Shown here: in pieces, positions 5,701 to 13,257 of the stretch
How positions within the stretch are numbered: position 1 is the first letter of the stretch
Layout of the letters: every line of letters starts with the position of its first letter
Assembly (NCBI GenBank): GCA_045536155.1
Contig: JAZSMZ010000118.1
Coordinates: 1-14,274 of the forward strand
DNA: 14,274 nucleotides
Origin: JAZQNC01 sp045536155
GTDB taxonomy: Bacteria; Bacillota; Clostridia; Oscillospirales; CAG-272
Direction of reading: 5' to 3'
Made by a program: the position numbers and the translations under genes
Notes under the pieces: generated by a model
What the model was told of the DNA's origin: nothing
The model's database searches: none
Seen by the model: only the letters and a program-made list of their open reading frames with translations

Positions 5701-6878
5701 TACTGTTCCCCTCCCTTCAAAATTTCAACGGCGGCATAAGCGCGCTCTATCGCCTGCTTATATCCGTTGGTTGTCAGAGTCGCGCCTGCGATCGCGTCTA
5801 TCTCGGTATAATTATCCTGGGTTTTTCCTACAAACTGACCGTAGAAACTTGCATCTGCGCAGGCATCGCCAAGTCCGTCGGTCTCGCCTTCGGATACGGT
5901 AAGACAGTCGATGATCCTTCCGTCGGCGGTCATTGAAGTGCGCACGATGATATATTCGTCCGAAGCGGGATGATATTCATTTCCGCCCTTGATTCCGTAT
6001 CCAGCGCCCTTCGTTTCGACGATGAAGTTGCCAGAAGCAGTCTTTTTCGCCGATACTACCGTCTTTGTCAGGTCAGGATATTCCGAAAGATCAATATCTT
6101 CGATTACAGAAGATTTAATCAGCGCAACGGCATCGGCAAATGTCTGTGCATTATCAATGCCTTCGGTAACTGCTGTTCCGTCGGACAGAACACCGACGAA
6201 CTGTTCGCCGATCACAAACACGTATCCGCTTGAGTTTTCGGCGGCATATACAGCGTCAACATTTTCAACAAGTTCGGTCATGAAGAGCTTTTCAAATTTG
6301 CCCTCTCCTGCGGGCAGAGCGGCTGCGAGATTGTCGGCGAGTATTTCTTCTTCGGTGCGGATATCAACGTTTCCGCCGCCGAGAATTATTACCGTATTCA
6401 GAGCGTCCTTAACGGCGTCCTTATATGCCTCGGTGGTCTTTGTTGCACCGCCGATCGTATCAACGGCATCGACACCCTCGGCATCCTTGCCCTTGAAATT
6501 GTCGCCAAAAAACTTTTCTTTGCCAAGTGTTTCGTTGGAAGAAAGGCAGACAGCACCGCGAACAACGTTGTTTGCGTCAACACCGCACATTATCACAAGA
6601 TCACTGCCGTAGCCTGATGTGATAAGCTTTACAACGTATCCGCCGCCCGACGTTTCGCGGTAGACTTCATTTACCGTCGCGGGGAGTGTGTATTCTTCAA
6701 TGACGATCTGCTCGAAATCCTTGCCTTCGGGCAAAACCTCAAGGAGAGCCGCATTGGCAGAATCACTTTGATTTTTTTCGATAATGGGAGCGGTTATTGA
6801 ATTTGTAACGGCCAGAAGAAGGGTCATAACAGTGCAAATGCAAACGAAAACGGCAAGGTTCTTTATACTCTGCTTCAT
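5700..6878 (-). CDS. rnfG: Rnf complex FMN subunit G, tandem FMN_bind form
   Basis: RnfG carries covalent FMN on the outer face of the membrane. At 392 aa it is about twice the usual 180-210 aa. After a membrane anchor (about 8-31) there is a first FMN_bind domain (about 65-162) with GYG at 89-91, NETLGK at 115-120 and acceptor motif DTIGGAT (Thr146). A degenerate unit with no acceptor motif follows (about 182-257). A second complete FMN_bind domain (about 263-388) has GYG at 293-295, GETDGLGDA at 331-339 and DAIAGAT (Thr367). Both GAT threonines are plausible ApbE targets, so this subunit may hold two FMNs. The start ATGA overlaps the rnfD stop by 4 nt with a GGGAGGGG ribosome binding site. 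The frame is open throughout, so it does not look like a misassembled repeat. Confidence 0.95.
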   Translation of the reverse strand: MKQSIKNLAVFVCICTVMTLLLAVTNSITAPIIEKNQSDSANAALLEVLPEGKDFEQIVIEEYTLPATVNEVYRETSGGGYVVKLITSGYGSDLVIMCGVDANNVVRGAVCLSSNETLGKEKFFGDNFKGKDAEGVDAVDTIGGATKTTEAYKDAVKDALNTVIILGGGNVDIRTEEEILADNLAAALPAGEGKFEKLFMTELVENVDAVYAAENSSGYVFVIGEQFVGVLSDGTAVTEGIDNAQTFADAVALIKSSVIEDIDLSEYPDLTKTVVSAKKTASGNFIVETKGAGYGIKGGNEYHPASDEYIIVRTSMTADGRIIDCLTVSEGETDGLGDACADASFYGQFVGKTQDNYTEIDAIAGATLTTNGYKQAIERAYAAVEILKGGEQ

Positions 6879-7795
6879 GCCTTAACCCCTCCCTTCGCAA
6901 ACACACGGTGTCGAGTCCAGCGATCGATATACGGAGTAAGTATGTTCATAAACAAAATTGCAAACGATACTCCCTCGGGATACGTTCCGAAATAGCGGAT
7001 AAGGCAGGTGAGAAGGCCGGCGCCGACAGCGAAGATAACCTTGCCCCAAGATGTCGAGGGAGAGGTAACGTAGTCGGTGGCCATAAAGATAGCACCGATA
7101 AACACACTGCCCGCCATTACCATACTGAGTGCGGCGATCGCATCGAAGCCTTCCATGAAAAGGGAGAAAACGAACACCGTACCAATAAATACAGTGGGAA
7201 TATGCCATGTGATGACACGGCGAATAAGCAGATATGCAAATCCGATAAGGAGCGCCAGCGTGCAGGTCTCACCGATTGCTCCGCCGTAATTACCGAAAAA
7301 GAGAGTGGTAAGAGTGGGCATTTTTTCAGCGGCAAGGGGAGTTGCGCTTGCTACGGAATCAACAGGAGAAGCCGATACAGCCATCGATTCAAATGCAACG
7401 ATCATGAATACTCTCGCAGTAATTGCGGGATTAACGAGATTATTTCCAATGCCCCCGAAAAGACATTTTACAACTACGATTGCGAAAAGCGATCCAACAA
7501 CACACTGCCATACCGGTACATTTGCAGGAAGATTCAATGCCAAAAGAAGTCCGGTAACAGCGGCAGACAGATCCCCTATAGTCTGTTTTTTCCTGGTTAT
7601 GATATTAAAAAGAGCTTCAAAGAGTATACAGCTTGCCATACATACAACTATTGGCAGAATGGCAAGACGGCCGAATATCACAATACCGGCAACAGTTGCG
7701 GGAAGAAGCGCTATCAGCACATCGCGCATGATGCCCGATGTGGAGTTGCCGCTGTGAATATGCGGCGAGATCATTACTTTAGTCAATGAATTCAC
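6875..7795 (-). CDS. rnfD: Rnf complex FMN-binding membrane subunit D
   Basis: RnfD is a polytopic NqrB/RnfD-family subunit with covalent FMN, linking RnfG to the membrane core. The 306-aa protein shows the family start MISPHIHSGNSTSGIMRDVL, GGIGNNLVNPA (114-124), ATDYVTSP (239-246) and YPEGVSFAILFMN (272-284). The flavinylation site is DSVASATPL (146-154) with acceptor Thr152. The usual (S/T)GAT is ASAT here, a mild deviation that keeps A-T-P-L. The start is GTG, in a 4-nt GTGA overlap with the rnfC stop, 9 nt after AAGGAGGG. It overlaps rnfG by 4 nt at its end. About eight to ten hydrophobic segments are visible. Confidence 0.97.
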   Translation of the reverse strand: MNSLTKVMISPHIHSGNSTSGIMRDVLIALLPATVAGIVIFGRLAILPIVVCMASCILFEALFNIITRKKQTIGDLSAAVTGLLLALNLPANVPVWQCVVGSLFAIVVVKCLFGGIGNNLVNPAITARVFMIVAFESMAVSASPVDSVASATPLAAEKMPTLTTLFFGNYGGAIGETCTLALLIGFAYLLIRRVITWHIPTVFIGTVFVFSLFMEGFDAIAALSMVMAGSVFIGAIFMATDYVTSPSTSWGKVIFAVGAGLLTCLIRYFGTYPEGVSFAILFMNILTPYIDRWTRHRVFAKGGVKA

Positions 7796-9111
7796 TTTTT
7801 TGCTCCCTCCTTCTTCTCTTCTTCTTTTAAAAGCTGCTTTGAAAGCTTATTCATCTGTACCAACGGACGGTTTGCGGGGCAAACGAAGCTGCAGCATCCG
7901 CATTCCATGCAAGTTTCCACCGACAACGCGCGAAGCTCAGCGGTGTCGTTTTTGCCATAAGCGGAGGCAATAGATGCAGGAGCGAGTCCGAAAGGACAGG
8001 TGTTCGTGCAATTACCGCAGCGGATACAGGCCGTTTCACGAGGCAGCTTCGCTTCCTTTGCGGTAAGAGCGAGAACCGCGTTCGTATTTTTAACAATCGG
8101 ATATGATGCATCCGGCATCGTAACACCCATCATGGGTCCGCCAGAGATGATCTTGGCAACGTCTTCGTCAAGTCCGCCGCAGAACGCAAACAGATCCTCG
8201 ATTCGTGTGCCTATGGGCGCGATGACGTTTTGCGGATTCTTTACAGCACCGCCGTCGACAGTCACGCACTTTTCGACAAGAGGCATGCCGGTCTTGAGAT
8301 ATGATCCGATAGAAGCAAGAGTAGTACAGTTAAGCACGATACATCCAACGTCGATGGGAAGCTTTCCGGCGGGCACCTTACGGGAGGTGGTATGATAGAT
8401 CAGCACCTTCTCACCGCCCTGCGGATAGAGTGCGGGAAGCGCTTTTACGCTGACTAGGCACTCATTTACCGATTCAGCCATTTCGCGCATGGCCTTAATC
8501 GCATCCTTTTTGTTGTTTTCGATACCGATAATTACGTTTTTTATACCCATGATGCGGCAAAGCTCGCGAAGGGCATATGCCATGTCGTCGCCTCGCGTGA
8601 GCATTGTCACGGTGTCACTTGTAACGTAAGGCTCGCACTCGGCACCGTTGATGATAAGATACTCGATACGCTCGGGATCAACGTCAAGCTTAACGTTAGT
8701 GGGAAATCCTGCACCGCCGAGTCCAACGATACCGCTTTCGATCAAAGCGGCTATCAATTCTTCTCTGCTGTTCACCGAAGGCGGACAGATCGATTCATCA
8801 ATTGCCATCTCGCCGTCCGATTCGATTACGAGCGCCGTTGTGGTTTCGCCGTTGTACTGAAGATACTCGACAGATTTTGTGACCTTGCCCGACACACTCG
8901 AATAGATATTCGATGATATCTTGCCGTCTGCGTTTGCTATCTTTGTACCCACCTTGACAGTATCGCCTACGCTGACCGCGGGAATCGCGGGGCGTCCGAT
9001 ATGCATGACCATGGGAATTGTCACGCTTTCGGGCGCAGTCATACGCACGGTCGGCTGCTTTATTGTATTTTTCCTGTGCGGAGTTTTAATTCCGTGAAGA
9101 TAGAAAGCCAT
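7792..9111 (-). CDS. rnfC: Rnf complex peripheral subunit C (NADH side)
   Basis: RnfC is the cytoplasmic subunit that exchanges electrons with NAD(H). I start it at ATG 9111 (439 aa), not at the longer in-frame ATG 9171, because MAFYLHGIKTP is the family start and GAAAGGTG sits 7 nt upstream. The extra 20 codons would begin close to the predicted transcription start. Motifs in order: GGAGFPT (132-138) and GAECEPY (156-162) of the NADH/FMN-binding fold, YPQGGEK (229-235), then two 4Fe-4S motifs, Cys362/365/368/372 and Cys401/404/407/411. The C-terminus is a Lys/Glu-rich tail. It is the first gene of the operon and overlaps rnfD by 4 nt. Confidence 0.97.
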   Translation of the reverse strand: MAFYLHGIKTPHRKNTIKQPTVRMTAPESVTIPMVMHIGRPAIPAVSVGDTVKVGTKIANADGKISSNIYSSVSGKVTKSVEYLQYNGETTTALVIESDGEMAIDESICPPSVNSREELIAALIESGIVGLGGAGFPTNVKLDVDPERIEYLIINGAECEPYVTSDTVTMLTRGDDMAYALRELCRIMGIKNVIIGIENNKKDAIKAMREMAESVNECLVSVKALPALYPQGGEKVLIYHTTSRKVPAGKLPIDVGCIVLNCTTLASIGSYLKTGMPLVEKCVTVDGGAVKNPQNVIAPIGTRIEDLFAFCGGLDEDVAKIISGGPMMGVTMPDASYPIVKNTNAVLALTAKEAKLPRETACIRCGNCTNTCPFGLAPASIASAYGKNDTAELRALSVETCMECGCCSFVCPANRPLVQMNKLSKQLLKEEEKKEGAKK

Positions 9112-9190
9112 ATTTAAACACCTTTCATCGTTTTTGTGACTCAGCGGAAATATAACACATAATAACCGCATTTTACACTAATACTATTAA

Positions 9191-9219
9191 ATTATATAAT
9201 TTAACAGTAATTATGTCAA
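9191..9219 (-). promoter_or_regulatory. consensus sigma-A promoter of the rnf operon
   Basis: On the minus strand, TTGACA (9219-9214) and TATAAT (9196-9191) are separated by exactly 17 nt, matching the consensus fully. Transcription would start near 9184, giving a leader of about 72 nt to the rnfC ATG at 9111. This suggests strong, largely constitutive expression of Rnf unless a regulator binds nearby. Confidence 0.9.
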
Positions 9220-9346
9220 TAGACAACGAGTGAACATACATGAGCAAAATGTTAATTTCCCAATCTTATGACAGCAATTCTCATCTATTGTTCCCATAAA
9301 GTGCACAAAAAACACATAATTACTCCATCGTTGGCTGTTAAATCTA

Positions 9347-9375
9347 TTGACATGGCGCCGTCGGTGATATATAAT
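9347..9375 (+). promoter_or_regulatory. consensus sigma-A promoter of the tetR cassette
   Basis: TTGACA (9347-9352), a 17-nt spacer and TATAAT (9370-9375) match the consensus fully. Transcription would start near 9382, inside the palindrome at 9380-9393. It is the only strong promoter I see upstream of the six plus-strand genes. Confidence 0.9.
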
Positions 9376-9379
9376 TTAA

Positions 9380-9393
9380 ATGAACGTGTTCAT
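9380..9393. promoter_or_regulatory. putative TetR operator palindrome
   Basis: ATGAACGTGTTCAT is a perfect palindrome of the TGAAC-N2-GTTCA type, a form typical of TetR-family operators. It sits 4 bp after the -10 box, over the predicted start site and 46 bp before the tetR ATG, so bound repressor would block the promoter. Autorepression by the gene at 9440 is the simplest reading. Confidence 0.75.
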
Positions 9394-9439
9394 ATAAAAC
9401 ATACATCACCTTTTTTTTCGCAGCGAAAGGATCCAAATA

Positions 9440-9958
9440 ATGCCGAAAATCATCGAAAATATCCGTGATCAGCTTCTTACGGAAGCAAAAAAGCAGATGA
9501 CGGAACGCGCATACTCGGATATCACCATACGTTCGATCGCAAGCGCATGCTCGCTCGGTGTCGGAACGGTATACAACTACTTCAAATCGAAGGAAATGCT
9601 TATCGGAAGCGTACTGTATGAAGAGTGGAAAATGCATCTTGCAAAGCTTCATTCCTTTGACACAGGCGATCCTTATTGCCTTTTTCACGGGATATACGAT
9701 TCGATTTGCAGCTTTACAAAAGAAAACGAAAAGCTTTTCAGTGATGAAAATGCTATGAAGCTGGCATCCACCTCATTTTCAAACCGTCACCGACTGCTTC
9801 GCGACCAGATCGCTTTTATTATCCTGCCTCTCTGCAAGCAGAGAAAGGTCGATAATGCGGTTTTTACATCACAGTTTATCTCCGAATCACTCATTGCCTG
9901 GTCGGTTGAAGGCAAAGAGTTTGACACAGTATATCCGTTGCTTGAAAAATTAATTTAA
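9440..9958 (+). CDS. TetR/AcrR family transcriptional regulator
   Basis: This 172-aa protein has an N-terminal TetR helix-turn-helix (about 7-53): AKKQMTERAYSDITIRSIAS, then the recognition stretch LGVGTVYNYFKSKEMLI. The rest (about 60-170) is a helical ligand/dimer domain with two cysteine-containing helices and no recognisable ligand motif. It is somewhat short for the family (usually 185-220 aa) but complete. ATG at 9440 is preceded by AAAGGATCC at good spacing. It is the first gene of the plus-strand cassette, 20 nt before the next, and likely represses its own promoter through the palindrome at 9380-9393. Whether it also affects the divergent rnf promoter, about 190 bp away, cannot be told from sequence. 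Confidence 0.93.
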   Translation: MPKIIENIRDQLLTEAKKQMTERAYSDITIRSIASACSLGVGTVYNYFKSKEMLIGSVLYEEWKMHLAKLHSFDTGDPYCLFHGIYDSICSFTKENEKLFSDENAMKLASTSFSNRHRLLRDQIAFIILPLCKQRKVDNAVFTSQFISESLIAWSVEGKEFDTVYPLLEKLI

Positions 9959-9978
9959 AATATAAAGGAGTACAGATT

Positions 9979-10905
9979 ATGAGCAGCTTTGAAAATCTCC
10001 GCATCGTGGACAATTTCTATCAGACATCTCTGTTTTTCCCGATGCCCACCGTCATTATCTCGACACTGTGCGAGGACGGTTCGACGAACCTCGGACCCTA
10101 TTCTCTCGTTCAGCCCTACTACGTTGCAGGCAAAGACTACTATGCAATGCTTCTTTGCTGCCGCAACTCGTCGAACACCGCGCAAAACATACTGCGCAAC
10201 GGCAAGTGCACCCTTAACTTCATCGACGACAAGCCCTCCACCTTCAAGGAAGCGGTAAAGCTTTCCTGGCCCGGTGACAAGCCCGAGGAAAAAATGCCCA
10301 AGTGCAATTTCAAGCTTGAAAAGAGCATTAACGAGGAAGAGACCGGCGAAGCTCGTCCCATGGTGCTCACCGACGCTATAGAAGCGATCGAATGTACATG
10401 GATGCGTGAGCTTGACGGCGCCGACAAGGATACAGCAGGCGAGCTTAACGGATATGAAGGTCCCTATCACGATTTCAACGGCATCACAAGCAAATTCGGT
10501 GCACATTTTATACTCCGCATCGACAAGATACTCATGAAAAAGAAATACAGCGACGCAATAATCAACGGAGTACGCGCAAAGGATTTCCCCGCTCTCCCCG
10601 TTGATTACGGTTACCGCGATTCCAAGAATTTCTGGTTCCACAGAAAGACAAAAATGCGCGCAGAGCTTCTCCAGATGCGTCAGGCATCGCTCGAATCGGT
10701 CAGATATGCCGCCGACCGCGCAGACGATACCGTCAAATTCACAGACGAAGCACTTATGACAATCCTCGGTGTACCGAGAGTTTTCCTTTCCGTTGTCCTC
10801 AAAGGATGCGTGTCCTGGGCAAAGGAAAATGATGTTACTCTCATCACCGCTGAACATATGCAGATAATCAACGACAAGCGCGCTAAAGAAAAAAATAAAA
10901 AATAA
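9979..10905 (+). CDS. flavin reductase-like split-barrel protein with PCP_red-like C-terminal domain
   Basis: This 308-aa protein is probably a cytoplasmic FMN-binding oxidoreductase. Residues about 18-220 match the flavin-reductase / FMN-binding split barrel: PMPTVIISTL, GSTNLGPYSLVQPYYV (34-49) and SSNTAQNILRNGKCTLNFI (64-82), the last covering the usual T-x-x-N-I region. Linker 221-250 is helical and basic. Residues about 253-300 (FTDEALMTILGVPRVFL, then SWAKENDVTLITAEHMQII) resemble the PCP_red helical domain found in proteins of light-independent protochlorophyllide reductase and related redox proteins; that match is by eye. ATG has AAAGGAG 8 nt upstream, 20 nt after tetR. The substrate is unknown. 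A plain flavin reductase is the alternative if the tail match fails. Confidence 0.82.
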   Translation: MSSFENLRIVDNFYQTSLFFPMPTVIISTLCEDGSTNLGPYSLVQPYYVAGKDYYAMLLCCRNSSNTAQNILRNGKCTLNFIDDKPSTFKEAVKLSWPGDKPEEKMPKCNFKLEKSINEEETGEARPMVLTDAIEAIECTWMRELDGADKDTAGELNGYEGPYHDFNGITSKFGAHFILRIDKILMKKKYSDAIINGVRAKDFPALPVDYGYRDSKNFWFHRKTKMRAELLQMRQASLESVRYAADRADDTVKFTDEALMTILGVPRVFLSVVLKGCVSWAKENDVTLITAEHMQIINDKRAKEKNKK

Positions 10906-10925
10906 GACATAAAGGAGTTTTCAAA

Positions 10926-11792
10926 ATGAAAGTTGTACTTGCTGGCGCTTTTGGTAATCTTGGCGCCGAAATACTCAAATGCCTCTGTGCCGACGGACAC
11001 GAGGTAATTGCCGCCGACCTTCGCGAAAATGCAGTTGAAGGCTGCGAGGGCAAATACACCTTTAAATCTATTGATGCGACAAACCCCGAAACGATGAACG
11101 GTCTTTGCGACGGTGCGGACGTTGTGATCACCACAGTCGGACTCACCGGAGCGTCTACAAAGGTCACGTCCTACGACATCGACTACAAGGGCAACATGAA
11201 TCTTTACGCAGAAGCAAAAAAGGCGGGGGTTAAGAAATTCAACTACATTTCTGTTATCTCCTGCGATGAAAAGGGTGCTGAAAATGTTCCTATGCTCCAT
11301 GCAAAATACCTCGTTGAAGAAGAGATCAAAAAGCAGGAGATGGACTTTGTCATCTACCGTCCCACCGGATATTTCTACGATATAGCAAAGGTATTCAAGC
11401 CCTACGTCGACAAGGGCGAAATGCAGCTTCTCAAGGGATTTGGCGGCGTTAAGGCAAACGTTGTCGACTGCCCTGATTTTGCCCGTTTCATAGTAGACCA
11501 TATGAACGACACCAACGTAACTTACAACGTCGGCGGCAAGGAGACCTACACCTACGAAGAGATGGCTAAAATGTGCTTTGATGCAGCAGAAAAGCCCCTC
11601 AAGATCAAGTGGGCGCCCATCTGGCTGTTCGGCATTCTCGCAAATCTTCCTAAGATCAAAAAGGCAGGCAAGCACGATATCATACTCTTCTCCAAATGGA
11701 CTCTTTCCCACGACCTCGTCGGTGATACCATCGTCGGTGAAAAGAGCTTTGGTGAATATATAAAGAGCTATTTCGGCAAGGAGGTAAAGTAA
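10926..11792 (+). CDS. NAD(P)-binding NmrA/atypical SDR family protein
   Basis: This 288-aa Rossmann-fold protein has the dinucleotide motif GAFGNLG (7-13) and an acidic residue at the end of the second strand (AADLR, Asp31), which favours NAD(H) over NADP(H). The DGADVVITTVG strand at 62-72, FNYISVISC at 105-113, HAKYLVEEEI (125-134, Lys127) and IYRPTGYF (143-150) fit the NmrA / NDUFA9-like atypical short-chain dehydrogenases. Classic SDR YxxxK is not clearly present, so it may be a reductase with altered chemistry or a redox sensor. The C-terminus (about 226-265) is hydrophobic and aromatic, possibly membrane-associating. AAAGGAG precedes the ATG, and the next gene starts one base after its stop. 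Confidence 0.9.
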   Translation: MKVVLAGAFGNLGAEILKCLCADGHEVIAADLRENAVEGCEGKYTFKSIDATNPETMNGLCDGADVVITTVGLTGASTKVTSYDIDYKGNMNLYAEAKKAGVKKFNYISVISCDEKGAENVPMLHAKYLVEEEIKKQEMDFVIYRPTGYFYDIAKVFKPYVDKGEMQLLKGFGGVKANVVDCPDFARFIVDHMNDTNVTYNVGGKETYTYEEMAKMCFDAAEKPLKIKWAPIWLFGILANLPKIKKAGKHDIILFSKWTLSHDLVGDTIVGEKSFGEYIKSYFGKEVK

Positions 11793-11793
11793 T

Positions 11794-12606
11794 ATGCCTT
11801 GGTCACTTTTGGGAATTCTTTTGGCCGTCTGCGCTGTTTTGTGCGCTGTAGGTTTTTATAAGTTTGTCTACTTCCTTTCCATCGGATACGGCTTTGCCGT
11901 TGCCGGCGGAGGTATTGCAATCCTCGTAATGTACCTTATCAATCCCACCGAAACTCCTCTTTGGATAATTCTCGTTGAGACCGCCCTCTTTATTGCATAC
12001 GGCGCACGTCTTTCGGGATTCTTGCTTATCCGCGAATTCAAAAACGTCACCTTCAAAAAGACCGACGTTGCAAAGGACACTTTGGCAAAGAACGACGAAA
12101 AGAAGATGCCCGTCTTCGTTCTCGTTGCGATCTGGGTATCTGTTGCCGTTCTCTACGTTGCACAGGTAAGTCCCATGCTCTTCAGATACACCAATTCTTC
12201 TACCGACTATATCCTTCCCGTTATAGGCTTTGCCATCTCGGTATTCGGCCTTGTTTTAGAATCGATCGCCGACAAGCAGAAGTCCGCGCAGAAGAAAGAA
12301 AGACCCGACATGGTTGCAACCAAGGGTCTTTACAAGATGTGCCGCTGCCCCAACTACCTTGGCGAGATCCTCTTCTGGACCGGCGTTTTCGTAAGCGGTA
12401 TTACCGCATATCTCACTGTAGGACAGTGGATAACCGCAGTTTTGGCATACATCTGCATCGTCTACATCATGTTCAACGGCGCGCAGCGTCTTGAAAAGCG
12501 TCAGATGGCACGCTACGGCGAAAACGAGGAATACAACGCCTACGCCGACAAGACTCCCATAATCATTCCCCTGCTCCCCATATACCATTTAAACAAAAAA
12601 CAGTAA
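11794..12606 (+). CDS. DUF1295 / steroid 5-alpha-reductase-like membrane protein
   Basis: This 270-aa polytopic membrane protein has about six to seven hydrophobic segments (4-28, 33-50, 56-78, 107-125, 138-156, 192-228). The hallmarks ESIADKQK (156-163), KGLYKMCRCPNYLGEIL (177-193) and RLEKRQMARYG (232-242) match the DUF1295 (PF06966) / isoprenylcysteine-carboxylmethyltransferase-like superfamily. Members bind NADPH or S-adenosylmethionine through this C-terminal region and act on lipid-like substrates. Which activity applies here cannot be decided. The ATG follows the previous stop by one base, with AAGGAGG inside the upstream gene's end, so translation is coupled. The next gene starts 15 nt after its stop. 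Confidence 0.88.
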   Translation: MPWSLLGILLAVCAVLCAVGFYKFVYFLSIGYGFAVAGGGIAILVMYLINPTETPLWIILVETALFIAYGARLSGFLLIREFKNVTFKKTDVAKDTLAKNDEKKMPVFVLVAIWVSVAVLYVAQVSPMLFRYTNSSTDYILPVIGFAISVFGLVLESIADKQKSAQKKERPDMVATKGLYKMCRCPNYLGEILFWTGVFVSGITAYLTVGQWITAVLAYICIVYIMFNGAQRLEKRQMARYGENEEYNAYADKTPIIIPLLPIYHLNKKQ

Positions 12607-12621
12607 GATAAGGAGACCGAG

Positions 12622-13257
12622 ATGAACGATTTTTCGATCCCGATGGCCCTCGTTGATTACATACCGGTAATCTTTTTCGCAATCGCTTCTGTTATACTCA
12701 TGCGCGATCTTTACAACAAGATGAGCAAGGGTGCCTTCGCACTCTTCTCTGCGGGCGTTATCGACGTCACGATCGCGGGTGCTCTCAAAGCCACATGGAA
12801 GCTTTTATACGCGGCAAACGCCTGCAATTTTGAAGCGCTTGACCACATGTTCTTCCCCGTCCAATCGATTGGTTTTCTGCTTGCGGGAATAGGCATACTT
12901 GCCATGCTCGTAAAAAAGCAGTCGAAGGCATCACTCCTGGCTGCCGTTCCTCCCGTTTTCAGCGGAACTTTCGTTTTCGTTTCGCTCATGGTTGCCGGAC
13001 TCGGCATTATGGACGTTGTGCTCTGCATACTTTCGGCAAAACTAAAAAAGGGGTACCTGATCGCACTCTTCGCACTCTCTTTTGTATGCTCGCTGTGTAT
13101 GGGATATCTGTCGAGCCAAAATTTCGCCGAGGCTTCTATGAACTGGATTGCCGAGGGTGTGAACATCGTCGGACAGGGTACTCTTCTTATCGGCGCAGTA
13201 TTGCTCCACAAGAACGGGCTGAAGAATCTCACTCTGCGTGACGGTGAAAAGGCATGA
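12622..13257 (+). CDS. polytopic membrane protein of unknown function
   Basis: I do not recognise this 211-aa protein. Hydrophobic segments at about 9-27, 38-60, 78-98, 104-122, 123-137, 143-162 and 174-196 suggest six or seven membrane helices with short loops and a basic C-terminal end. Possible functional residues are few: a conserved-looking LDHMFFP before the third helix and several cysteines (about residues 68, 136, 156 and 159). No transporter or enzyme motif is evident. AAGGAG lies 6 nt before the ATG, and its end overlaps the next gene by 4 nt (ATGA). In this setting it could be a membrane partner or exporter for the cassette's substrate, but that is only inference from position. Confidence 0.8.
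   Translation: MNDFSIPMALVDYIPVIFFAIASVILMRDLYNKMSKGAFALFSAGVIDVTIAGALKATWKLLYAANACNFEALDHMFFPVQSIGFLLAGIGILAMLVKKQSKASLLAAVPPVFSGTFVFVSLMVAGLGIMDVVLCILSAKLKKGYLIALFALSFVCSLCMGYLSSQNFAEASMNWIAEGVNIVGQGTLLIGAVLLHKNGLKNLTLRDGEKA

Larger units (their letters stand above)
9112..9439. other. divergent intergenic control region between rnfC and tetR
   Basis: These 328 bp contain no credible gene. They are AT-rich and hold two consensus promoters facing away from each other, with -35 boxes at 9214-9219 (minus) and 9347-9352 (plus), about 127 bp apart. The tetR side adds a palindromic operator (9380-9393). The rnf transcript would have a roughly 70-nt leader, in which I see no recognisable riboswitch or attenuator. 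Between the two -35 boxes I find only AT-rich sequence and a lone GTGCAC at 9301-9306. Confidence 0.8.

Noticed and set aside
6908..7789. Plus-strand open frame opposite rnfD
   Set aside because: Its composition is basic and Cys/Asn-rich with no domain; rnfD on the other strand is certain.
9112..9171. N-terminal extension of rnfC to an ATG at 9171
   Set aside because: The family start MAFYLHGIKTP at 9111 has a good ribosome binding site. The extension would begin only about 13 nt after the predicted transcription start and has no Shine-Dalgarno.
9416..9428. TTTCGC-A-GCGAAA palindrome just before the tetR ribosome binding site
   Set aside because: A one-base loop cannot form a full hairpin, and the trimmed stem is too short to support control of translation.
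9955..11711. Long minus-strand open frames opposite the flavin-reductase and NmrA-like genes
   Set aside because: The plus-strand genes have Shine-Dalgarno sites, domain motifs and operon spacing; the minus frames have none.
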